Shown piece by piece: positions 7,418 to 15,500 of a DNA stretch of 22,336 nucleotides; the first letter of the stretch is position 1, and every line of letters begins with the position of its first letter. The DNA is from an uncultured Collinsella sp. GTDB lineage: Bacteria; Actinomycetota; Coriobacteriia; Coriobacteriales; Coriobacteriaceae. The DNA is taken from contig CABUAT010000033.1 of NCBI GenBank assembly GCA_902489665.1, positions 1 to 22,336 of the forward strand, given 5' to 3'. Both the position numbers and the translations under genes were made by a program. The notes beneath the pieces were generated by a model. It ran no database searches and was not told the DNA's origin. It was given only the letters and a program-made list of their open reading frames with translations.

Positions 7418-8566
7418 ATGAGTAAGAAAGAATGCATCGCGATGCTCCTCGCAGGAGGACAGGGCAGCCGATTGGGGGCACTCACCCAAAAGATCGCTAA
7501 GCCGGCGGTTAGCTTTGGTGGCAAGTTCCGCATTATCGACTTTTCGCTGTCCAACTGCTCCAACTCGGGCATCGACACGGTGGGCGTTCTGACGCAGTAC
7601 CGTCCCTACCTGCTGCATGCCTATGTGGGCTCCGGCGAGGCCTGGGATCTGGACAGCCGTGACGGCGGCGTGTCGATCCTGCCGCCGTACGAGACGCAGA
7701 CCGGTGGCGCCTGGTATGCGGGCACGGCCGACGCCATTACGCAGAACCTCGACTACATCAAGGCCAACGACCCCAAGTACGTCCTGATTCTTTCGGGCGA
7801 TCACCTGTATCGCATGGACTACCGCAAGATGCTCAAGACGCACATTGAGAACAACGCCGACCTCACGGTGAGCGTTATGCCCGTGCCGTGGGAGGAGGCC
7901 AGCCGCTTTGGCATCCTGACCACCGACCCCGAGGACGGCCGCATCACCAAGTTTACCGAGAAGCCTGAGAAGCCCGATTCGAACCTCGCGTCCATGGGCA
8001 TCTACATCTTCTCGGCCGACGTGCTGATCGAGGCGCTCGAGGAGGACGCTCTGGACCAGCGCTCGAGCCACGACTTTGGCAAGGACATCATCCCCAAGCT
8101 GCTCGGCGAGGGCAAGCGCCTGTACAGCTACGAGTTCCACGGCTTTTGGAAGGACGTCGGCACCATCGCCAGCTTCCACGAGACCTCGATGGACCTGCTG
8201 GGCAACAACCCCGAGTTCGATTTATTCGACAAGCACTTCCCCATCATGTCCAACATCACCACGCGTCCGCCGCACTACATTGGCCCGGACGGCCGCCTGG
8301 ACGACTGCCTGGTCTCCAACGGCTGCAAGATCTACGGCACCGCGCGCCACTCGATTCTTTCGACCGATGTCATCATCGAGGAGCGCGCTGTGGTCGAGGA
8401 CTCCGTGCTGCTGCCGGGTGCGCACGTTAAGAGCGGCGCGCACATCTGCCGCGCTATTTTGGGCGAGAACTCCACGGTCGAAGAGGGCGTGAAGCTCGGC
8501 TCTGTCGATACCACCAAGGATACGGCCGTCGTTGGAAATGACGTCGTTATCGGGAAGGGGGAATGA
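7418..8566 (+). CDS. glgC: Glucose-1-phosphate adenylyltransferase (ADP-glucose pyrophosphorylase), catalytic subunit
   Basis: It makes ADP-glucose from ATP and glucose-1-phosphate, the committed step of glycogen synthesis. The 382-residue protein opens with the nucleotide-binding signature LLAGGQGSRLGALT (residues ~10-23), followed by KPAVSFGGKFRIIDFSLSNC. It continues with the GTADAI substrate loop, the LSGDHLYRMDY metal/nucleotide site, FTEKPEKPDSN, and a C-terminal left-handed beta-helix with hexapeptide-like repeats (ILSTDVIIEERAVVEDSVLL). The ATG at 7418 has AAGGAG 8 bases upstream. Its stop lies 4 bases before the glgD ATG, so the two subunits are almost certainly translated together. 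Length and motifs are normal for the family. Confidence 0.96.
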   Translation: MSKKECIAMLLAGGQGSRLGALTQKIAKPAVSFGGKFRIIDFSLSNCSNSGIDTVGVLTQYRPYLLHAYVGSGEAWDLDSRDGGVSILPPYETQTGGAWYAGTADAITQNLDYIKANDPKYVLILSGDHLYRMDYRKMLKTHIENNADLTVSVMPVPWEEASRFGILTTDPEDGRITKFTEKPEKPDSNLASMGIYIFSADVLIEALEEDALDQRSSHDFGKDIIPKLLGEGKRLYSYEFHGFWKDVGTIASFHETSMDLLGNNPEFDLFDKHFPIMSNITTRPPHYIGPDGRLDDCLVSNGCKIYGTARHSILSTDVIIEERAVVEDSVLLPGAHVKSGAHICRAILGENSTVEEGVKLGSVDTTKDTAVVGNDVVIGKGE

Positions 8567-8570
8567 TCCG

Positions 8571-9698
8571 ATGATCAATCGCAAGGCCATCGGTTATATC
8601 ACCGCTAACTACTCTTCGACCTACGGCAGCGTGCTGCTCAAGGACCGCCCCATCGCGTCCGTTCCGTTTTTGGGCCGCTACCGCCTGATCGACTTCCCGC
8701 TGTCCAACATGATGAATGCCGGCATTAAGACCGTCGGCGTCGTCATGCCGGGCAACTACCGCTCGCTGATCGACCACGTGGGCTCGGGCAAGGACTGGGG
8801 CTTGGACCGCAAGAAGGGCGGCCTGTTCATGGTGCCCGGCAACGCGTATGGCACCACCAAGGGTGGCATGCGCTTCCTGCTGCGCGACATCATCTCCAAC
8901 AAGACGCTGTTCCAGCGTTCGGACAAGCCCTATGTTGTGATGATGGGCACCAACATCATCTTCAACATGGACCTCAACACCATCATCGACGCGCACGAGA
9001 ACTCCGGCGCCCAGATGACCGTGGTGTACTGCAAGGCTACGCGCAATGTTGATGACGAGACCAAGCTCGAAATTAACGAGAACGGCCGCCTGACGGGCGT
9101 GAGCGCCGGCGTCGTGTACGGCGACAACGCCTCTATGGACTGCTGCATCGTCAACCGCGAGACGCTGCTCGAGATTATCGACCACTACCAGGCCGCCGAC
9201 TATCTGGACCTGCTCGAGGCACTCCAGGGCGACTTTGGCAACATAGATGTATGCAGCTACGAGTACAAGGGCGAGGTCGTGGGCGTATTTAGCGAGAAGT
9301 CGCTCTATCGCCGCAGCATGGACCTGCTCGACCAGACCGTTGCCGACCAGCTCTTCGATCCCGAGCGCCCGATCCTGACCAAGGCCCACGACGTGCCGCC
9401 TTCGCGCTATGCGACCGGCAGCCACGCGTGCAACTCAATCATCTCGGCCGGCTGCATCATCAAGGGCACCGTGCGCAACTCGATCCTGTCGCGCGGCGTT
9501 GTGGTCGAGGAAGGCGCCTCGGTGACCAACTCGATCATCAACCAGAGCTGCATCATCAAGAGCGGCGCACGCGTTGAGAACGCCATCCTGGACAAGAACA
9601 ACGTGGTCCCCACCAACACCGAGCTTCGCGGCACGCCCGAGAACATCCTGGTGCTGGGCAAGGCTCCGTTAACTTCTGATACCACCATCGTACGTTAA
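8571..9698 (+). CDS. glgD: ADP-glucose pyrophosphorylase regulatory-type subunit
   Basis: This 375-residue paralogue of GlgC has a degraded active site. Where GlgC has LLAGGQGSRL, it has TANYSSTYGSVLL, so the GG.G.R nucleotide-binding loop is gone, while FLGRYRLIDFPLSN and the C-terminal beta-helix repeats (NSIISAGCIIKGTVRNSIL) are kept. In Firmicutes such as Geobacillus, GlgD pairs with GlgC and raises its activity; the same role is inferred here. ATG 8571 is chosen because GAAGGGGG lies 9 bases upstream and it avoids overlap with glgC; frames from 8532 would run into glgC. It is probably not active alone. Confidence 0.93.
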   Translation: MINRKAIGYITANYSSTYGSVLLKDRPIASVPFLGRYRLIDFPLSNMMNAGIKTVGVVMPGNYRSLIDHVGSGKDWGLDRKKGGLFMVPGNAYGTTKGGMRFLLRDIISNKTLFQRSDKPYVVMMGTNIIFNMDLNTIIDAHENSGAQMTVVYCKATRNVDDETKLEINENGRLTGVSAGVVYGDNASMDCCIVNRETLLEIIDHYQAADYLDLLEALQGDFGNIDVCSYEYKGEVVGVFSEKSLYRRSMDLLDQTVADQLFDPERPILTKAHDVPPSRYATGSHACNSIISAGCIIKGTVRNSILSRGVVVEEGASVTNSIINQSCIIKSGARVENAILDKNNVVPTNTELRGTPENILVLGKAPLTSDTTIVR

Positions 9699-9729
9699 CG
9701 TTGGCACCGCAACATCGCTCGTAACATGT

Positions 9730-9765
9730 AGAATAGCCGCCCGGTTCGCGCCTGGCGGCTATTCT
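9730..9765 (+). promoter_or_regulatory. 12-bp stem-loop and possible promoter ahead of glgA
   Basis: AGAATAGCCGCC (9730-9741) is perfectly complementary to 9754-9765 around a 12-base loop. The left foot overlaps a promoter-like TAGAAT (9729-9734) lacking a well-placed -35. No T-tract follows. It is either a leader hairpin for glgA or a processing/attenuation site after glgD. Confidence 0.45.
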
Positions 9766-9788
9766 CGAATAACAACATGGGAGACAAT

Positions 9789-12128
9789 ATGGCTGATTCC
9801 AGCAAAAAGATGCAGATCGTGTTTGCCTCGGCCGAGTGCGCACCGTTTGTAAAGACCGGTGGCCTGGGCGACGTGGCGGGCTCGCTGCCTGCGGCGCTTG
9901 TACGCGCCGGCGCCGAGGTCATCGTGATGGTGCCCAAGTACGCCACCATCAAGGACGAGTACAAGGCGCAGATGGAGCACTTTTCCGACTTTTACGTGAG
10001 CTTGGGCTGGCGCAATGAGTACTGCGGTCTCGAGAAGCTCGAGCACGACGGCGTCACCTATATGTTTGTTGACAACGAGCGCTACTTTGCGCGCGACTAT
10101 CCGTACGGCTTCTTTGACGACGGCGAGCGCTTCGCGTTCTTCTCCAAGGCCATTACCGAGAGCCTGCAGCACCTGCCCGAGGGCTTTGAGTGCGACATCC
10201 TGCACTGCAATGACTGGCAGACGGCACTGGCGCCCGTGTTCCTGCGCGAGTTCTACCAGGGCCTGCCGCTCTACGACCGTGTCAAGACCGTGTTTTCGAT
10301 CCACAACGTGGCGTTCCAGGGCCAGTTTAGCGACACCGTGATGGAGGACATCCTGGGTGTGGCGCATATTCCGGCGGCTGCTACGCAGCTACGCTGCGAC
10401 GCCTGCAGCATCAACTACATGCTGGGCGCGCTGCACTATGCCGATGCCATCACCACGGTGAGCCCCACCTATGCAGGCGAGATCCAGACGCCCGAGTTTG
10501 GTGAGGGCCTGGATGGCGTGCTGCGCGAGCGCTCCTACGCGCTGCAGGGCATCCTCAACGGCATTGACGTTGCGGGCTTTGACCCGGCGACCGACAAGCG
10601 CATTGCCGCCAACTACACCGTGGAGGACCGTTCCGGCAAGGCCGTGTGCAAGGCCAAGCTGCAGGAGGAGCTGGGTCTCGAGGTTCGCGACGACCGTCCG
10701 CTCATGGTGATGGTCACGCGCCTGACACGCCAGAAGGGTATGGACCTGGTCATGTACGCGCTCGACCGCATCCTGTCCGGCGGCGTGCAGGTGGCCGTGC
10801 TGGGTACCGGCGACCGCGACTACGAGGACGGCCTGCGCTACTTCCAGGACAAGTACCCCGGCACCATGGCAGCGCGCATCGAGTTCGATCCGGCGCTGTC
10901 GCAGCGTATGTACGCCGCCGCCGACATGTTCCTGATGCCTTCGAAGTTTGAGCCCTGCGGTCTGTCGCAGATCATCGCCATGCGTTACGGCACCCTGCCC
11001 ATCGTGCGCGAGACCGGTGGCCTGAAGGACACCGTGCAGCCATACAACGAGTTTACCGGCGAGGGCACGGGCTTCTCGTTTACCAACTTTAACGGCGACG
11101 AGATGGGCGACGCGGTGTTCCGCGCGGCACGCCTGTTCTGGGATAACCGTGAGGCATGGAACCAGCTGGTCACGCAGGCCATGAGCCAGGACTTTAGCTG
11201 GACGCGGTCGGCCGACAAGTATCTGGACCTGTACTTCTTTATGCACCCGGAGATTGAGAGGCCTGCGGCCGTGGAGGCTGCGGCCGAGGAGCCCAAGGCT
11301 GAGGAGAAGCCGGTTACTGCCGAGGCCGAGCCTGCGGCGACCGTTAAGGAGCCCGCTGCCGCTGAGGAGCCCAAGGCCGAGGAGAAGCCGGCTGCCGATG
11401 CCGAGGTTAAGACCGCAGCGAAGCCTGCCGCCAAGAAGACGACGGCCCGCAAGGCAACGGCTAAGAAGGCTACGGCCACGAAGGCCGCTGCGAGCAAGAC
11501 CACCGCTGCCAAGACAACTACCGCCAAGGCAACGACCACGCGCAAGCGCACGACCGCCGCTGCCAAGAAGGCCGCCGAGGCCGACGTCGCTCCCGAGGTA
11601 AAGGCCGACGCCGCCGAGGCTAAGCCTGCGGCAAAGGCTCCGGCCAAGACCGCTGCCAAGAAGACGGCCGCGACCACCAAGAAGGCAACGGCAGCCAAGA
11701 AGACCACGGCAACGAAGTCGACGACCACGAAGGCTACTACGACGAAGGCCGCCGCGAAGACGACCCCGAAGGCAGTCGCAAAGCCGGCCGGCAAAGTTGA
11801 GGAGACGCCCGCCGAGCCCAAGGCCGAGACAGCTGTCGAGGCAAAGCCGGCCGTCAAGACCACCACGCGCAAGCGCACTACCACGACGGCCAAAAAGGCC
11901 ACGACCAAGGCTGCTGCTCCCAAGGCAGAGGCTAAGGCCGAGGACAAGCCCGCAGTAAAGGCCGAGCCGGCACCGAAGACTGCTGAGGTCAAGACCGCTC
12001 CGAAGGCTACGGCAAAGACCGAGCCCGCCAAGGAGGCCCCGGTCTCCCCCGCCGCTAAGACTGAGGAAAAAGCTCCGACCAAGAAGACCTCCGTCCGTAA
12101 GGCAACGGCCACCCGCAAGCGCCACTAA
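9789..12128 (+). CDS. glgA: Glycogen synthase with very long histone-H1-like tail
   Basis: It adds glucose from ADP-glucose to growing alpha-1,4 chains (GT5 family, GT-B fold). The catalytic part is residues 1 to ~491: KTGGLGDVAGSLP (Lys22, ADP-glucose loop), HCNDWQTAL, STHNVAFQG-type SIHNVAFQG, VTRLTRQKG, and PSKFEPCGLSQIIAMRYGT with Glu388. Typical bacterial GlgA ends about there (~480 residues). Here ~288 more residues follow. First comes a Glu/Pro stretch with EEPKAEEKP twice, then a long Lys/Ala/Thr region with TRKRT repeats, ending in RKATATRKRH. The tail has no predicted fold I recognise. ATG 9789 is chosen for GGGAG 5 bases upstream; ATG 9777 is in frame but has no such site. It is the last gene of the cluster, before a strong terminator. 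Confidence 0.94.
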   Translation: MADSSKKMQIVFASAECAPFVKTGGLGDVAGSLPAALVRAGAEVIVMVPKYATIKDEYKAQMEHFSDFYVSLGWRNEYCGLEKLEHDGVTYMFVDNERYFARDYPYGFFDDGERFAFFSKAITESLQHLPEGFECDILHCNDWQTALAPVFLREFYQGLPLYDRVKTVFSIHNVAFQGQFSDTVMEDILGVAHIPAAATQLRCDACSINYMLGALHYADAITTVSPTYAGEIQTPEFGEGLDGVLRERSYALQGILNGIDVAGFDPATDKRIAANYTVEDRSGKAVCKAKLQEELGLEVRDDRPLMVMVTRLTRQKGMDLVMYALDRILSGGVQVAVLGTGDRDYEDGLRYFQDKYPGTMAARIEFDPALSQRMYAAADMFLMPSKFEPCGLSQIIAMRYGTLPIVRETGGLKDTVQPYNEFTGEGTGFSFTNFNGDEMGDAVFRAARLFWDNREAWNQLVTQAMSQDFSWTRSADKYLDLYFFMHPEIERPAAVEAAAEEPKAEEKPVTAEAEPAATVKEPAAAEEPKAEEKPAADAEVKTAAKPAAKKTTARKATAKKATATKAAASKTTAAKTTTAKATTTRKRTTAAAKKAAEADVAPEVKADAAEAKPAAKAPAKTAAKKTAATTKKATAAKKTTATKSTTTKATTTKAAAKTTPKAVAKPAGKVEETPAEPKAETAVEAKPAVKTTTRKRTTTTAKKATTKAAAPKAEAKAEDKPAVKAEPAPKTAEVKTAPKATAKTEPAKEAPVSPAAKTEEKAPTKKTSVRKATATRKRH
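11262..12125 (+). repeat. Low-complexity coding repeat: GlgA tail
   Basis: About 288 codons are dominated by AAG, GCN and ACN, giving Lys-Ala-Thr patterns such as KKATATKAAASK. The TRKRT-type motif occurs at least three times and carries most of the arginine in the basic half. Slippage or recombination between units could change tail length among strains. Confidence 0.8.
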
Positions 12129-12160
12129 TTCGGACGATTAAAACTTAATCCTCAACGTGA

Positions 12161-12189
12161 AAGAGGGCGCCCCAACCAGGCGCCCTCTT
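12161..12189 (+). terminator. Intrinsic terminator after glgA
   Basis: AAGAGGGCGCC (12161-12171) pairs perfectly with 12179-12189 around CCAACCA. CTTGGTTG follows; the U-tract is mostly the TCTTCTT at and after the stem foot. It closes the glycogen cluster about 30 bases past the glgA stop. Confidence 0.8.
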
Positions 12190-12219
12190 CTTGGTTGAAC
12201 TTCTCAATTAAAAGAGGGC

Positions 12220-12351
12220 CGGTTTACTACGACAAAATGGCTCCGGCCGGCCACGGCGGGTAATCTACGAAATTGGCAACGCCTCTACCTGCGGTTTTAA
12301 TATCATCAAAATGACCGTGGTTGAGATCATCCAATTCATCGTAGTAAACCG
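12220..12351 (+). repeat. 132-bp inverted-repeat element, copy 1
   Basis: The ends CGGTTTACTACGA (12220-12232) and TCGTAGTAAACCG (12339-12351) are perfectly complementary over 13 bp. Inside, a second short helix (12235-12240 with 12331-12336, one mismatch) follows after a small loop. CCACGG (12251-12256) can pair with 12315-12320. The core TCTACCTGCGGTTTTA is at 12284-12299. Copy 2 at 16372-16503 has the same length, strand and core offset. It lies between the glgA terminator and the operator sites of the next gene. Confidence 0.65.
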
Positions 12352-12416
12352 AAGTACTTTTGGTTGGCTACAAATAGTATCGGTATAGACGTTTTTAAAT
12401 ATCGCGATAATTTGGG

Positions 12417-12432
12417 TGGTAAAACGATTTTC
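12417..12432 (+). promoter_or_regulatory. Operator-like site TGGTAAAACGATTTTC
   Basis: It contains the exact TGGTAAAAC half-site found upstream of glgB (2268-2276) and an adjoining CG-centred partial palindrome. It lies 60-75 bases upstream of the candidate -10 for the GH13-GH77 gene. Confidence 0.45.
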
Positions 12433-12451
12433 TAGGACAACCGTTCGCCGA

Positions 12452-12476
12452 TGGTAAACGGATGTTGTTTATACAG
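12452..12476 (+). promoter_or_regulatory. Second operator-like pair ahead of the GH13-GH77 gene
   Basis: TGGTAAAC (12452-12459) equals the 2206-2213 site. GTTTATAC (12467-12474) matches the reverse complement of the 2309-2318 half-site. Both lie right at or before the presumed -35 region. Confidence 0.4.
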
Positions 12477-12491
12477 CCTGCGTACAACAGA

Positions 12492-12497
12492 TATACT
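12492..12497 (+). promoter_or_regulatory. Candidate -10 box TATACT for the GH13-GH77 gene
   Basis: TATACT is a good -10 match about 60 bases before the start codon. No consensus -35 is correctly spaced (TTGTTT at 12465 is 21 bases away), so activation or weak basal activity is plausible. Confidence 0.35.
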
Positions 12498-12558
12498 TAC
12501 TTCCTGTGCGTAAAGCCCATGGCCCGCAGGCCGTGATTCTATTGAACTGGACCGTATT

Positions 12559-15500
12559 ATGAGATTGATACACAACAGCCGTCTGCCGCAGTTTCGTACT
12601 CCGTTTGGCGCTGTGACCACTGGAACTTCCGTTTCGCTATCGGTGATTTTGGAGGATGCCGACCCCAACCAGGCAACGCTTACCCTGCGTACCTGGGTCG
12701 ATGAAATCGGTGAGTCTCTGCATCCTATGACGCACGAGGGCGACGGCATATTTACCGTAGAGCTTGAGTGCACCGAGCCCTGTCTTATCTGGTACAGCTT
12801 TATCTGCAATATCGAGGGCCAGCCCGAGGTCCGCTTGGGTGCACCGCAGGGTCGCACCGGTGGCGAGGGTGTGACCTACGACTATGCCGAGGTTCCGTCC
12901 TTCCAGATTACCGTCTACAAGCACCGCGAGAACCGTCCCACTTGGTACGAGCGCGGTATGGTCTACCAGATCTTCCCCGATCGCTATGCTCGCGATGAAA
13001 ACTGGCGCGAGCGCACGCTGGCAGAGGTCGAAAAGCCACGCAACGGAATCCAGCGCCGCATGGTCGAGGACTGGAACGAGCCGCCCGTGTACGAGCGTGC
13101 CGAAGACGGCTCCATCAAGACCTGGAACTTTTACGGTGGTTCGCTCAAGGGTATTCAAGAAGACCTACCTCGCATTGCCGAGCTGGGCTTTACGGCCATC
13201 TACCTCAACCCCATCTTTGAGGCCGCAAGCAACCACCGCTACGACACGGCCGATTACACCAAGATCGACCCGATCCTGGGCACCGAGCAGGACTTTACGG
13301 AGCTGTGCGAGGCAGCCGAGAAGCTCGGCATTTCCATCATCCTGGATGGCGTCTTCAACCATACGGGCGATGACTCGATCTACTTTAACCGCTACGGCAA
13401 CTATCCCGGTGTCGGTGCGTGGCAGAGCGAGGACTCGCCGTGGCGCGATGCGTTTTACTTCCATGAGGACGGTTCGTATGACTGCTGGTGGGGCGTGGGC
13501 AACATGCCCGCCATCAACGAGAATTCCGAGCTGGTGCGCGAGAAGCTCCTGGGCAAGGACGGCGTGATTCGCAAATGGCTGCGCGCCGGTGCCCACGGCT
13601 GGCGACTCGATGTGGCCGATGAGCTTTCCGACGACTTCCTGGCCGAGATCAAAAAAGCCGTGCTCGCCGAGAAGCCCGACGCGCTGCTGCTCGGCGAGGT
13701 CTGGGAAGACGCCTCCAACAAGATCAGCTATGGACACCTGCGCCGCTATCTGCAGGGCTCTGAGCTCGACTCCGCCATGGATTACCCCTTCCGCGACATG
13801 GTCATCGGCTTTTTGATGGGCTACAAGAACGCCTATCAGGCTGCCGAGGACATCGAGACACTGCGCGAGAACTACCCGCGCGAGGCATTGGCCTGCGCAC
13901 TCAATCTGCTTTCGAGCCACGACCGCCCGCGCATCATCTCGGTGCTCGGCGGTGGCCCCGACGAGTCGCAGCTGCCCGAGAGCGAGCGCAGCAAGTGGCG
14001 CTTGGACGACAACTCCATGGGCCTGGCCAAGAGCCGCTTTTGGTTGGCGACGCTCATGCAGATGACCTTCCCGGGCGTGCCCTCGATCTATTATGGCGAT
14101 GAGTACGGCCTGGAGGGCCTCACCGATCCGGGCAACCGCCGCACCCTGCCGACCAAAGACCAACTCCACGACTTCGATACGTTAGCCATCGTTAAGAACG
14201 CGTCTGCCGTGCGTCGCGCGCTGCCTTTTATGGTCGATGGCGAAATCAAGGCCTTTGCGCTCAACGACGACGTCTTGGCCTACACCCGCACGGGCAAAGA
14301 CGGCGAGGCTGCGACGGTTATCATCAACCGCAGCCTGCGTAATTCGCACTGCGTGACGATCCCGGCGCTCGGCGAATGTGCGAGCGACGTGATTAGCGGC
14401 CACGAGTGCGAGATCCACAACGGCACGGTTACGCTCGACCTGTACCCGCTGGGCTCTTCGATCATCTATCACCATGCCGAGAAGCGCCTGCAGGAGCCAC
14501 TCGATCACGGCGCGGGCGTCGTGTGCCACATCACCTCGGTGCCGACCGATGACGGCAAGCCCGGCACAATCGGTGCGCCCACGCGTCGCTTTATCGATCA
14601 CCTGGCCGCCATGGGCATGCGCTACTGGCAGGTCCTGCCCGTCAATCCCACGGACTTCTTCCGCTCCCCCTACGCCGGTCCCTCGGCCTTTGCAGGCAAT
14701 ATCGACCTGCTGCCCGAGAGCCACGAGGAGCTGGCTGCCGACTTCGTCACCTGGAAGGCCCGCGGCGGCGAGGATGCCGACCCACTGTACACGGCGTTTA
14801 AACATCGCAACGCCGACTGGCTCGAGAAGTACTGCGTCTACATGGCGGTAAAGAAGCACTTTGAGGGACTGTCACGCCACGATTGGCCGGCGGATGTCGC
14901 GCGCTACAACGAGCACCTGATCGATGACAAGCGCTTCCACGACGAGGCCGAGCTGCAGGCGTACATGCAGTATCGCTTTGATCTTGCCTGGTGCGAGCTC
15001 ATGAACTATGCACACAAGAAGGGCATCGAGGTCATCGGAGATATCCCGATGTATGTCTCGGACGATTCGGCCGATGCGTGGAGCGAGCCCGAGAACTTCT
15101 GGCTGTCCGACACCGGTAAGGCGATTGAGATTTCGGGCGCGCCGCCCGACAACTTTGCGCCCGAGGGCCAGGTGTGGGGAAACCCCACCTTCCGCTGGGA
15201 TCACATGAAGAAGAACGGCTATAGCTGGTGGCTCGACCGCCTGCGCCGTGCGTTCGCACTCTACGACCGCGTGCGCTTGGACCACTTCCTGGGCTTCCAC
15301 AGCTACTTTAGCATCCCCGCCGGCAAGGCCTGTGCCGACGGCCGCTGGCTTGCAGGACCGGGCAAGGACCTGTTCCAGACCGCCTACGACGAGCTGGGTC
15401 CGCTTAACTTTATCGCCGAGGACCTAGGCTATTTGACGCCCGGTGTTCGCGCGATGGCTTCGACCTGCGGCTTCCCGGGCATGGACGTACTGGAGTTTAG

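Larger units (their letters stand above)
12129..12558. promoter_or_regulatory. Gene-free stretch between glgA and the GH13-GH77 gene
   Basis: In order it holds the glgA terminator, the first 132-bp element, a short AT-rich spacer, three operator-like sites and a candidate promoter. No small gene with a ribosome site was found; a five-codon frame at 12519 has none. Confidence 0.6.

Noticed and set aside
4763..8179. Very long open frames on the minus strand opposite glgB, glgP and glgC
   Set aside because: They are antisense shadows of GC-rich codons. Their products are low-complexity Val/Leu/Gly/His-rich, match no family, and lie opposite well-conserved enzymes.
10389..12125. A 578-codon minus-strand frame opposite glgA giving Gly/Leu/Arg-rich protein
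   Set aside because: The pattern is the reverse reading of the Lys-Ala-Thr codon repeats of the GlgA tail; there is no ribosome site or family match.
12519..12536. Five-codon frame ATG GCC CGC AGG CCG TGA upstream of the fusion gene
   Set aside because: There is no ribosome site and no regulatory codon pattern; it could be chance within a GGCC-CGCA-GGCC stem.
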